This document shows, piece after piece, positions 17,534-26,275 of a stretch of 64,000 bases of DNA. The notes beneath the pieces were generated by a model. It searched no databases, was not told where the DNA came from, and saw only the letters and a program-made list of their open reading frames with translations. This stretch comes from Flavobacterium fluviatile (GTDB lineage: Bacteria > Bacteroidota > Bacteroidia > Flavobacteriales > Flavobacteriaceae). A program made the position numbers and the translations under genes. Numbering within the stretch: the first letter of the stretch is position 1; each line of letters starts with the position of its first letter. The DNA lies in contig NZ_JAADZW010000015.1 of the NCBI RefSeq assembly GCF_010645065.1, positions 62,001 to 126,000 of the forward strand, written 5' to 3'.

Positions 17534-18967
17534 ATGAAAAAAATTGTAACTAACCTAATTTGTTCAGGGTCAAAAAGACACTTCTTCTTACTGCTGTTTT
17601 TCGTTTCTTTTTGTTCGAATATACACTCGCAAATCGTGGTGAACTCTTTAATAGAATTACTGCCTTATTTAGAGAAAAGTAATGTAAAGGTCAAGCTCAA
17701 ACCGGGCATTTATACCATCACTGCCAAAGACATTCAAAAAGGAAATTTTCCCGCAACTTCTGGCGAAAAAAACATTGCAAATGTGTTGTTTTTATTTTCA
17801 GGAAATAACAGTGAATACGATTTTACAAAAGTAACGGTTAATGTCAAAACCGAAGTGTTAAATGCTTTTACTACCCCAAAAGGAGAATTGTACGAGGTGC
17901 AGGTGATAGGGAATAATAATGTGATTAAAAACCTGAAGCTGGTCGATGACGGTTCGGTACACGACGCGCCTAAACGACGTGCTACAAATATCGTTATGGA
18001 TGGAAAAAGCAACAGAATCGAAGGCTTTCATATCACCACCCGAGGTTCCTATCCGTATGGCTATGGAGAGGCTTTTGGCAAAGGAGGAAAAAACGTAATC
18101 AGCCACAGAAAGCATTCGGCTTTTTTAGTGCGAGGATATAAAAACCACGCTAAGAATGATACCATTATCCATCAATCGTATGGTCATGCCATTTTTATGC
18201 AAGCTGCTGATTGGCCTACGATTGAAGGCTGTTATGTACAGGGAGCCATGCGTTCTACCCACGAGATGTGGAAAGAAGAAGGCAAAGGCACCGATGCAGA
18301 TAGAATTGGATTTGTAACGGCTTTTGGCTATAAATTACCCAAAGGATACATGATGTGTTTGGGCGAAGAAGGGATTCGCGCTTATAATGGAGGCGAAACG
18401 ATTATTGATGGTGTCGGATACAAACGAGGTACTTCAAATCCTACAGTGCTAAATTGCACGGTGAAAAATATGCGCGCAGGGGTAACTCTCACACATGCCA
18501 CCGGAAAAAAATATGTTTCAGGCACTACAGCGATTGGCTGCGAAAGAGGATTTTGTATAGGAACAGGTGATATCGTAAATTGTTTTGCCGATACGCAGCA
18601 CGGACCCGCTCTTGGCGTGGATTACCCTACCGATAAAGGCATGACGGCCGAAATTACTTTGTTGTCTTACGAAGGAAAATCGTATAATGGAAGTGGTCAT
18701 GCAGCCATCATTATTGGCAGCCATCACAAAATTACCTTTCATAATGCCGTTAAAAATGCCGACCAAAATTTGAAAATAAACATTGGAGGCGACAATAAAA
18801 CCATTGGAATGTTGGCTAAAGATGAAAATTATGCCGCTTCCAACATTGTAATCGAGAATTTTACCAATTACCCTATAGTATTAGATGATAACAGTAAAAA
18901 TTGCAGCGGTACTTCGGTTGGAATTGTGGTGGATAACGGGGTTAAAAATAATATTGTGAAAAAATAA
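17534..18967 (+). CDS. Right-handed beta-helix protein, paralog 4 of 6
   Basis: 477 aa; signal peptide within residues 1-32 (LLLFFVSFCSNIHSQ). Family motifs: PGIYTIT, GSYPYGYGEAFGKG (171-184), RKHSAFLVRG (192-201), SYGHAIFMQ (215-223), MRSTHEMW (RSTH replaces the RTTD of the others), EEGIRAYNGG. It groups with the 40711 core by the GYKxPxG...GIRAYN segment and by lacking LAETSG. So the family has at least two subgroups in this one locus. Probably periplasmic (no T9SS tail). The reaction is unknown; a lyase or glycoside hydrolase acting on the PUL substrate is inferred. Confidence 0.7.
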   Translation: MKKIVTNLICSGSKRHFFLLLFFVSFCSNIHSQIVVNSLIELLPYLEKSNVKVKLKPGIYTITAKDIQKGNFPATSGEKNIANVLFLFSGNNSEYDFTKVTVNVKTEVLNAFTTPKGELYEVQVIGNNNVIKNLKLVDDGSVHDAPKRRATNIVMDGKSNRIEGFHITTRGSYPYGYGEAFGKGGKNVISHRKHSAFLVRGYKNHAKNDTIIHQSYGHAIFMQAADWPTIEGCYVQGAMRSTHEMWKEEGKGTDADRIGFVTAFGYKLPKGYMMCLGEEGIRAYNGGETIIDGVGYKRGTSNPTVLNCTVKNMRAGVTLTHATGKKYVSGTTAIGCERGFCIGTGDIVNCFADTQHGPALGVDYPTDKGMTAEITLLSYEGKSYNGSGHAAIIIGSHHKITFHNAVKNADQNLKINIGGDNKTIGMLAKDENYAASNIVIENFTNYPIVLDDNSKNCSGTSVGIVVDNGVKNNIVKK

Positions 18968-19044
18968 AAGTCCGTGATTGCCATAGGGCCAATAGAGCAT
19001 TTAGCAATTACTTCATTACTTTTTATAAATAAATAGCATACATT

Positions 19045-20418
19045 ATGAAAAATAGACAATGGATAACAATTCTAACTGTTATTATGATGTTACAGGCACC
19101 GACTATTTTTGCATCGGTTACCCCAAAAAAGGAAAAGCCTACCAACTTCATTGTAATTTTTACCGATGATTTGGGTTATGGGGATTTAGGATGTTATGGC
19201 GCTCAGGGCTATCAAACGCCACATTTGGATGCGATGGCGAAAGAGGGGATGCGTTTTACCGATTTTTCCGTTTCAAGTTCTATTTGCACGCCTTCCAGAG
19301 CGGGATTGCTAACGGGGCGCTACGCCAAACGCTGGGGGCATAATGATAATGTGTATTACCCGTACAGTAAGGACGGAATGCCTGCATCTGAAATTACGAT
19401 TGCCGAAGTGTTAAAACAAAAAGGCTATCAAACGGGTATCGTGGGCAAATGGCATCTGGGACATCAATCCGAATATTTGCCTTTGGCGCAAGGATTTGAT
19501 ATGTATTTCGGAATTCCGTATAGCAATGATATGTGGCAGGCTATTGAGATGCCATTAGCCCAAAACCATTTGTTTAATGATGGTTTAACGCTTCAGGATT
19601 ATAAAAATGCAAACGCCAAAACCCAATGCCGAAATCAAGTCCCTTTAGTATCGGGTAATGAAGTGATTGAATGGCCTGTTCATCAATCCGAACTCACCCG
19701 AAGATATACAGAAAAAGCGCAGGAATTTATTCTTCAAAATAAGGAAAAACCATTCTTTTTGTACCTCGCCCATAGTATGCCGCATGTCCCTTTGTATACC
19801 TCTGCTTCATTTGCAGGGAAAACCCAACGCGGATTATTTGGGGATGTATTGGAAGAAATTGATTGGTCTGTAGGTGAAATTTTAAAAACGCTGAAAACAC
19901 AAGGATTAGACAAAAATACATTGGTCATTTTTACTTCAGATAATGGCCCCTGGTTAGCAAAAAAAGCTAATGCCGGAAGTTCTGGACCACTTCGGGATGG
20001 TAAATTCAGTCCTTATGAAGGCGGCTCCCGAGTGCCTTGTATTGTTTGGCAGCCAGGAACAGTGCCCCAAGGCATAGTGTCGAACCAGCAAACAACAACA
20101 CTTGATTTATTGCCAACTATTGCCAAAATTGCTGGCGCTGCCCTTCCTAAAGATAGGATTATAGATGGCTTGGATATAAGTGCTGTTTTTAAAGGAAAAA
20201 ATACAAAAAGCATACAGCGTGACTATTTTTTATACCGGGGGGATGCCATTAGAGTTGGGGATTGGAAATATGTGAAAGATAAAAATACCGAGCAACTTTT
20301 TAATCTTGCAGTGGATAAAGTAGAATCCAAAAATCGAATGGCTGAATACCCTGATAAAGCGAAAGAGTTAGCCGCCAAATTAAGAAAGGTTCAGGAGGGA
20401 TTTTTAGATAGGAAGTGA
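19045..20418 (+). CDS. S1-family sulfatase
   Basis: 457 aa with signal peptide (1-23, TIFAS). Typical arylsulfatase A-like layout: IVIFTDDLGYGDLGCYG with the metal-binding DD, C81-T-P-S-R followed by AGLLTGR (Cys81 to become formylglycine), GKWHLGH with the conserved Lys and His, FTSDNGPW, and a C-terminal subdomain with DWKYVKDK. All core active-site motifs are intact, unlike the sulfatase at 796. It should remove a sulfate ester from an oligosaccharide in the periplasm; which sugar position cannot be read from sequence by eye. It sits between a beta-helix gene and the GH120 gene (32-bp gap to the latter). Confidence 0.9.
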   Translation: MKNRQWITILTVIMMLQAPTIFASVTPKKEKPTNFIVIFTDDLGYGDLGCYGAQGYQTPHLDAMAKEGMRFTDFSVSSSICTPSRAGLLTGRYAKRWGHNDNVYYPYSKDGMPASEITIAEVLKQKGYQTGIVGKWHLGHQSEYLPLAQGFDMYFGIPYSNDMWQAIEMPLAQNHLFNDGLTLQDYKNANAKTQCRNQVPLVSGNEVIEWPVHQSELTRRYTEKAQEFILQNKEKPFFLYLAHSMPHVPLYTSASFAGKTQRGLFGDVLEEIDWSVGEILKTLKTQGLDKNTLVIFTSDNGPWLAKKANAGSSGPLRDGKFSPYEGGSRVPCIVWQPGTVPQGIVSNQQTTTLDLLPTIAKIAGAALPKDRIIDGLDISAVFKGKNTKSIQRDYFLYRGDAIRVGDWKYVKDKNTEQLFNLAVDKVESKNRMAEYPDKAKELAAKLRKVQEGFLDRK

Positions 20419-20450
20419 GCGTATTAGTTAATTAAAAACAGAAGAAATCA

Positions 20451-22409
20451 ATGAAAAAAATAGTATCTCATATCCAAATTATCTGCCTTTTATTTTCCGT
20501 TTTTTTGCAAGCCAAAGAATATCATGTGGCCAAAACAGGGAATGATTTTAATTCTGGTACAAAAGAGAGTCCCTTTAAAACTATTACTAAAGCGGCCAAG
20601 GTAGCGCTAGCGGGTGATGTTATAACGGTTCATCAAGGGGTGTATCGCGAATGGGTGAATCCACTGCACGCAGGAAGGAACAACAACAATCGAATTGTTT
20701 ACCAAGCTGCCGAAAACGAAGAAGTTTGGATTAAAGGTTCGGAACAAATAAAAACGTGGAAAAAACACAAGGGAACAGTTTGGAAAGTAGTTTTGGATAA
20801 TGCCTTTTTTGGCGAATTTAACCCCTATCAAGAAGTTTTATTTGGCGATTGGATTACGAAAACCTACGGCAGAAAGCATCATTTAGGAGAAGTGTATGTA
20901 AACGGAAAGGCATTGTACGAAATTGATAGTCTTTCCAAAGTATTTACCGAAAAACCTTTAAAACGCGCTGTAGATGCCGAAGGGTCGAAGTACCAATGGT
21001 ATTGTGAAAGCAATCAGGAAAGCACCACAATTTACGCTAATTTTCGAGGTAAAAATCCAAATGAGGAATTGGTTGAAATAAATGTACGTCCGACTGTATT
21101 TTTTCCTAAAAACACAGGAATGGATTACATTACAGTACGCGGTTTCAAAATGTGTCATGCCGCCACACAATGGGCGCCACCAACAGCGGAGCAAGAAGGT
21201 TTAATTGGCCCCAATTGGAGCAAAGGCTGGATTATCGAAAACAATTTGATTTCCGATTCCAAATGTTCCGGAATTGTGATTGGAAAAGAAAGAGCATCGG
21301 GTCAAAATTTATGGAGTTATGATCAAAAAAAACACGGGACGCAGCGTGAACGTGAAGTGGTTTTTAAAGCATTGCAATTGGGTTGGTCTAAAGAAACAAT
21401 AGGGTCGCATATTATCCGAAACAATACAATTAAAGATTGTGAGCAAGGCGGAATTATCGGGCACATGGGCTGTGTTTTTAGCGAAATAAGCAACAATCAT
21501 ATCTACAACATCAATGTCAAAAAACAATATGAGGGTTGGGAAATTGCAGGGATAAAATTGCATGCCGCTATTGATGTACTAATCAAAAACAATTTCATAC
21601 ATAATAATCATAGAGGAATTTGGCTCGATTGGCAGGCACAAGGCGCTCGTATTACAGGCAATTTATTGAATGACAATGAAGATCAAGATATTTTTATTGA
21701 AGTAAATCATGGTCCTATGATTATTGATAATAATATTTTATTGTCCGAAAGAGGTGTTCTCAATGCTTCACAAGGAACAGCTTTTGTGAACAATTTAATA
21801 GCGGGAAACATACAATTACGTCCGGCTTACAATAGATTCACACATTATCATTTTCCGCATTCAACACAAGTATTGGGCATGATGACTATTGTATTGGGCG
21901 ACGATCGTTTTTATAATAATATTTTTGCTGCGAGTAAGGGTAGTTTACAAAAAGAACAATATTACGGTTTAAATGGGTACAACGATTTTCCCTCAGCAAC
22001 TTATGAGTGGAAATCTCCTGGTGGAATGGATGCGTATAACAAACAAAAGTTTCCCGTGTTTATAGCTGATAATCTTTATTTGAATAAAGCTTTGCCATCC
22101 ACTATAGAGACCAATTTTGTTGAAAACAGAAAACTGAATCCCGAATTAAGTTTGGTTAAAGAAAATGATGGCTATTATTTGAATATCACTATTGATGATA
22201 GCTTTCAAAAAGTTACAACCCGATTTGTTAATACGGCTTTGCTGGGTGCCGCTTTTCAGTCGGAAACACCTTTTGAAAATCCCGATGCCTCCGAACTTAC
22301 TATAGATAGGGATTATTTCGGTAGTAAAAGAACTGCTGGCAGCCCCTTTGTTGGTCCATTGGAAAACTTAAAAATTGGGAAGAATAAAGTTAAAGTTTGG
22401 CCTTTATAA
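20451..22409 (+). CDS. GH120 beta-xylosidase
   Basis: 652 aa with signal peptide (1-21, FLQAK). The sequence follows the known GH120 beta-xylosidase XylC of Thermoanaerobacterium along its length as I remember it: EYHVAKTGND, VHQGVYREWVNP, FFGEFNPY, WAPPTAEQ.GLIGPNWSKGW, IGSHIIRNNTI, EIAGIKLHAAIDV, GPMIIDNNIL. By that match the nucleophile is Asp393 (WLDWQAQG) and the acid/base Glu417 (IFIEVNHGP). It is a parallel beta-helix with an inserted beta-sandwich, not related in motif to the six-member beta-helix family of this locus. It should release xylose from the non-reducing end of beta-xylosides in the periplasm, and is the firmest evidence that the substrate contains beta-xylose. Confidence 0.88.
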   Translation: MKKIVSHIQIICLLFSVFLQAKEYHVAKTGNDFNSGTKESPFKTITKAAKVALAGDVITVHQGVYREWVNPLHAGRNNNNRIVYQAAENEEVWIKGSEQIKTWKKHKGTVWKVVLDNAFFGEFNPYQEVLFGDWITKTYGRKHHLGEVYVNGKALYEIDSLSKVFTEKPLKRAVDAEGSKYQWYCESNQESTTIYANFRGKNPNEELVEINVRPTVFFPKNTGMDYITVRGFKMCHAATQWAPPTAEQEGLIGPNWSKGWIIENNLISDSKCSGIVIGKERASGQNLWSYDQKKHGTQREREVVFKALQLGWSKETIGSHIIRNNTIKDCEQGGIIGHMGCVFSEISNNHIYNINVKKQYEGWEIAGIKLHAAIDVLIKNNFIHNNHRGIWLDWQAQGARITGNLLNDNEDQDIFIEVNHGPMIIDNNILLSERGVLNASQGTAFVNNLIAGNIQLRPAYNRFTHYHFPHSTQVLGMMTIVLGDDRFYNNIFAASKGSLQKEQYYGLNGYNDFPSATYEWKSPGGMDAYNKQKFPVFIADNLYLNKALPSTIETNFVENRKLNPELSLVKENDGYYLNITIDDSFQKVTTRFVNTALLGAAFQSETPFENPDASELTIDRDYFGSKRTAGSPFVGPLENLKIGKNKVKVWPL

Positions 22410-22531
22410 AAAAGTATTGTTTATTTAAAACTTAAAAATACAACGATAAAAATTTGTAAAAATTTAGGTTTTGATTCGGCCTAAGTGCTCGAAAATGACA
22501 AAATTAATTAGCTTAAAAGTTTGTAATTAAA

Positions 22532-24091
22532 ATGAAAAACTATTCTAAAATACCCCACATTATTGCTGTTTTTTTACTGGGGTTGAGTGTGCAATTTGCC
22601 AAAGGGCAACAACTCAAACCCAACATTGTTATTATTTATACCGATGATCAGGGTATTGGCGATGTTGGGGCGCTAAATCCCGAAGCAAAATTTAAAACGC
22701 CTAATATGGATCGATTGGTAAACGAGGGAGTTGCCTTTATGGACGGCCACAGCAGCGATGCGGTGTGTACCCCCTCACGATATGGTTTGTTAACCGGTCG
22801 TTACAGTTGGCGAACGAGTCTAAAAGAAAATGTGTTGCATGCTGATGGCCCTTGTTTGATTGAAAAAGACAGAATGACCATCGCTTCTTTACTCCGCGAA
22901 AATGGTTATGCTACTGCTATGATTGGCAAATGGCACTTGCAAATGGAATTTGTAGGGGATATCAATAAGGGGAATCGTGATTGGTCAAAACCATTTACGG
23001 ATGGGCCTATTGAAAAAGGCTTTGATTATTTTTTTGGCATTCCGGCTTCCATGAATTACGGAATATTAACTTATTTAGAAAACGATCGCGTGCTGGATCC
23101 ACCTACTTTATTTACCAAAAAGAAAATGGATATTACCCCGCGCACTTACAGAATGACGCCTCCGTACGAAACAGAAAAGAAAAAAGGCTATGTAGAAGTG
23201 GCTCCTTCCTTTAACGATGAATTGGTATTGGAAACCTTGACCAACAAGGCCGTAGCATATGTTGGCAGTGCTTCAAAAAAAGATAAACCCTTCTTTTTGT
23301 ATCTGCCTTTAACAAGTCCACATTTGCCGCATTGTACGCATCCTGATTTTCAAGGAAAGAGTAACTGCGGCAATTACGGCGATTTTATGCAAGAAACCGA
23401 TTACCGTGTAGGTCAGGTTTTGGATGCCTTGAAAGCCAATGGACTTGAAGAAAATACCTTGGTGATTTTTACGTCGGATAATGGTGCCGAGAGTAATTAC
23501 GAATACCAAAGAGACACCTATCAGCATTATAGTTCGATGCATTTTAAAGGTGGAAAAAGAGATATTTATGAAGGAGGACACCGAGTGCCTTTTGTGATGC
23601 GTTGGCCAAAAGTAATTAAGGCAGGAGGAAAAGTAAATACGCCCGTATGCCAAACCGATTATTTGGATACTGTAGCCGAAATAGTAGGAGCTAAACTTCC
23701 TGAGAATGCGGGTGAGGATAGTTATAGTTTGTTTCCGCTAATGAAGAATCCCAATGCTAAAAGCACCGATCGTACTCTTATCAATCATTCTTTTACGGGA
23801 CATTTTGCCATTCGCGAAGGGAAATGGAAATTAAACATGCTGCGCGGTTCGGGCGGTTCCTTGAAACCGGTGCTCATAGAACCAAAAGCTGGAGAAGCAG
23901 TTTACGAGCTTTACGATTTAGAAAAAGATCCAGGCGAAACCACTAACCTTTATTTTGAACATCCCGAAATAGTAGAAAAACTCAAAACCAAAATCACCCA
24001 GATTATCAAAAATGGCCGTTCTACCGCGGGAAAACCACAAGCTTTTGTCAAAGGTAACTGGGAACAATTAACCTGGATGACTTTAAATTAA
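22532..24091 (+). CDS. S1-family sulfatase (S1_15-like)
   Basis: 519 aa with signal peptide (1-25, QFAKG). Motifs: NIVIIYTDDQGIGD, C79-T-P-S-R with YGLLTGRYSWRTSLKE, GKWHLQ, FTSDNGAES, HRVPFVMRWP. The DAVCTPSRYGLLTGRYSWR run is what I associate with subfamily S1_15, whose members include galactose/GalNAc 6-O-sulfatases; this subfamily call is from memory and unverified. It is the last gene of the first plus-strand block and is followed by a strong terminator at 24195. Confidence 0.88.
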   Translation: MKNYSKIPHIIAVFLLGLSVQFAKGQQLKPNIVIIYTDDQGIGDVGALNPEAKFKTPNMDRLVNEGVAFMDGHSSDAVCTPSRYGLLTGRYSWRTSLKENVLHADGPCLIEKDRMTIASLLRENGYATAMIGKWHLQMEFVGDINKGNRDWSKPFTDGPIEKGFDYFFGIPASMNYGILTYLENDRVLDPPTLFTKKKMDITPRTYRMTPPYETEKKKGYVEVAPSFNDELVLETLTNKAVAYVGSASKKDKPFFLYLPLTSPHLPHCTHPDFQGKSNCGNYGDFMQETDYRVGQVLDALKANGLEENTLVIFTSDNGAESNYEYQRDTYQHYSSMHFKGGKRDIYEGGHRVPFVMRWPKVIKAGGKVNTPVCQTDYLDTVAEIVGAKLPENAGEDSYSLFPLMKNPNAKSTDRTLINHSFTGHFAIREGKWKLNMLRGSGGSLKPVLIEPKAGEAVYELYDLEKDPGETTNLYFEHPEIVEKLKTKITQIIKNGRSTAGKPQAFVKGNWEQLTWMTLN

Positions 24092-24194
24092 AATCACTTC
24101 GACTATCGTACATTAATTTTAATATGCACGATTCTCATAAATAAATAGCGCTATTTTTTAGAAATATATTAACAACTGTTTAGGAAATAATTAT

Positions 24195-24236
24195 AAAACG
24201 ACTTAAAACAATTTTTTGTTTTTAAGTCGTTTTTTT
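24195..24236 (+). terminator. Rho-independent terminator after the sulfatase gene
   Basis: AAAACGACTTAAAA (24195-24208) pairs exactly with TTTTAAGTCGTTTT (24220-24233) around an 11-base loop, followed by further T residues. It ends the first plus-strand block. Being A/T flanked on both sides it could act in either direction. Confidence 0.8.
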
Positions 24237-24665
24237 ATGGAGTGTTTGCTCGGTAATGATAAACGATTTTAGCATATCCAAGTTCTGTAACCTCACTGTT
24301 TACTTTTTAAATCTCTATAAACTGTGAATTATTAAATTATATTATATGCTTTTTTAGTGTTAATTTATTTTCATACACATTTAAAAATAAATTATTTATT
24401 GAAGTATTATTAGATATAAAGAATATTGAGAAAACCGATAAAAAAGATAACTCCCACTACATAGCCCCTAAAATCTAGAAAAACAAAAGGTATATGGATA
24501 ATAATTGATGTATTATGAGCAATAATTTATACGAGTAAAATAATATTTGAAGTAAAATTACAACATTAAAATAATGTTAAAATACAATGTTGAAAATGTT
24601 AAGAAAAAATTAAAATATCTATAAAATTAAAACTAATAACTAACCACTAACTAATTTATTTGAAT

Positions 24666-24836
24666 ATGAAACAAAATAAAAATTTACAAAACTTGATTTT
24701 ATCCTTTTTTTTATTTCAAAAAATAAAATTTATAGGAATGCACCAATTTAGTTCTTTGATTTTTGGGAGTGCGCAAAATGTAAAACTTCTATTAATAAGC
24801 AAAAAGTTATCAATTTCTAATCATTTTATTCAATAG
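24666..24836 (+). CDS. Short ORF before the FAS1 gene; leader peptide or gene remnant
   Basis: ATG at 24666, stop at 24834-24836, 56 residues beginning MKQNKNLQNLILSFFLFQ, ending one base before the FAS1 ATG at 24838. It is preceded by ACTAACCACTAACTAATTTATT, a leader style common in front of Bacteroidota PUL genes. The hydrophobic start resembles a signal peptide but the remainder looks random. It is either a decayed gene start or chance; translation up to the FAS1 start would couple the two. Confidence 0.2.
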   Translation: MKQNKNLQNLILSFFLFQKIKFIGMHQFSSLIFGSAQNVKLLLISKKLSISNHFIQ

Positions 24837-24837
24837 T

Positions 24838-26265
24838 ATGTTAAAGTCAAAATCAATACTGCTACAAATTTTTTGTTTTGTAGTAGGTTTATCGCTCTTA
24901 GGATGTGAGGATGATAAACGAGAAACGCCCACTGCTGTAAGTGTTTACAGAATAGTAAAAGAGGATGTAGGTAATTATAGTTATTTAGCGACTGCTATCG
25001 ACAGAGCTGGTTTGCAAGATGTTTTGGAAAATGGCAATAATATTACGTTGTTGGCTCCAACTGATCAGGCTTTTATAAATGCTGGTTTTGCAAGTGTAAA
25101 TGCTATTAGAATTGCAGATCCAGTTGTATTAGAAAATATACTTCGTTATCATATTATTGAAAATAAAGTAGAAACTGCTGGTATTGAAGGTCCCGAAGTG
25201 GTTGCGGCAATGGATGGTAACGAATTGTATTTGGACAAACAAGTCATAACGGACAATATTAGTTATTATGTAAATGGTGCAGATATTCTTGGAAAAGATA
25301 ATAAAGCTACAAATGGTACGGTGCAACTCATTAATAAAGTATTAGTTCCTAAAAAAGGCACTACTATAATGGAGGCACTTGCTGGAAGAGCAGAATATTC
25401 CTTATTTCTTGCAGCGATTAACAGAGCAAGTTTAGGAAGTAGAAATTATGCTGCAACATTAGCTTCAGCGGGAGAATATACCGTCTTTGCACCAACGAAT
25501 ACTGCACTTGCGGATTTTTTATCAGGTAAATATAGTACTGTAGCTAAAATTGATGCTATAGATCCTGATACTGTAGGATCAGAACTAGTGGGAAATCACA
25601 TTGTGGATAAAGCTTACATTTCCTATAAATTACCTTATAGCCTTTTTTCTTTAAATAGCGGTAGAATTACTTCAAGTTCAACAACCTATTTTAGTGCTCC
25701 TAATTCGGGTGCAGGCACGTCAACTATTGTAAACGGCAGTTTGCTGATAAAAAATAATGCCGACGAGCTAGTCTATAATGGATTTGTTAATGGGGTGAAC
25801 ACTGTCTTTGCAGTACCGAGTTCGCAGACATTGTATCAATCGATTGAATCGAATACTAGTTTGACCTATTTTAAAGCTGCTATCGAAAAAGTGAGTGCTG
25901 CAGGAGTGGATATTAAAGGATTATTATCGTCACCAGGAACTATAACTGTTTTTGCGCCAACTAATCAGTCATTCAGAGATGAAGGGTACGAGTCTATTGA
26001 TATTATTAATGCTACTAATGCGGATATATTAGTCGAATTAATCGCCAAGCATATTTTTGATGGTGCCATCTATTCCGATTCTTATCCAAGTGGTACCTAT
26101 ACCTTACTAAGTATTAATGGTGTATCGGTTGAGTTTGACAATACTGTAACTACCAGTACTTATGCCGCCAAAGGTCCCCTTAATGACGTATTTGGAGCTA
26201 TTTTTCCAAAGAATGAGATAAGAGCAAACGGGGTCTTTAATATTATTAATCAAATTATCAAATAG
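24838..26265 (+). CDS. Lipoprotein with three FAS1 (fasciclin) domains
   Basis: 475 aa lipoprotein: the signal ends LSLLGC with Cys23 followed by EDD, an acidic stretch fitting the Bacteroidota surface-export signal. Three FAS1 repeats follow, at about 38-170, 175-320 and 330-474, each with the typical ITLLAPTDQAF, YTVFAPTNTAL or ITVFAPTNQSF segment and a closing NGVxxxINxVL-type strand. FAS1 domains bind glycans or proteins. FAS1 lipoproteins next to susC occur in other PULs and may be surface glycan-binding components of the transporter complex; that role is inferred from position. SusC starts 10 bp downstream, so the two are almost certainly one operon. Confidence 0.85.
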   Translation: MLKSKSILLQIFCFVVGLSLLGCEDDKRETPTAVSVYRIVKEDVGNYSYLATAIDRAGLQDVLENGNNITLLAPTDQAFINAGFASVNAIRIADPVVLENILRYHIIENKVETAGIEGPEVVAAMDGNELYLDKQVITDNISYYVNGADILGKDNKATNGTVQLINKVLVPKKGTTIMEALAGRAEYSLFLAAINRASLGSRNYAATLASAGEYTVFAPTNTALADFLSGKYSTVAKIDAIDPDTVGSELVGNHIVDKAYISYKLPYSLFSLNSGRITSSSTTYFSAPNSGAGTSTIVNGSLLIKNNADELVYNGFVNGVNTVFAVPSSQTLYQSIESNTSLTYFKAAIEKVSAAGVDIKGLLSSPGTITVFAPTNQSFRDEGYESIDIINATNADILVELIAKHIFDGAIYSDSYPSGTYTLLSINGVSVEFDNTVTTSTYAAKGPLNDVFGAIFPKNEIRANGVFNIINQIIK

Positions 26266-26275
26266 ACTATAAAAG

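Larger units (their letters stand above)
24092..24837 (+). other. 746-bp gap: terminator, long AT-rich leader of the FAS1/susCD operon
   Basis: Contains a 14-bp perfect palindrome AAATAGCGCTATTT (24143-24156), the terminator at 24195, then about 600 bp of very AT-rich DNA that should hold the promoter and leader of the FAS1-susC-susD operon. A 56-codon ORF lies at 24666-24836. No other gene is seen. Confidence 0.6.
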
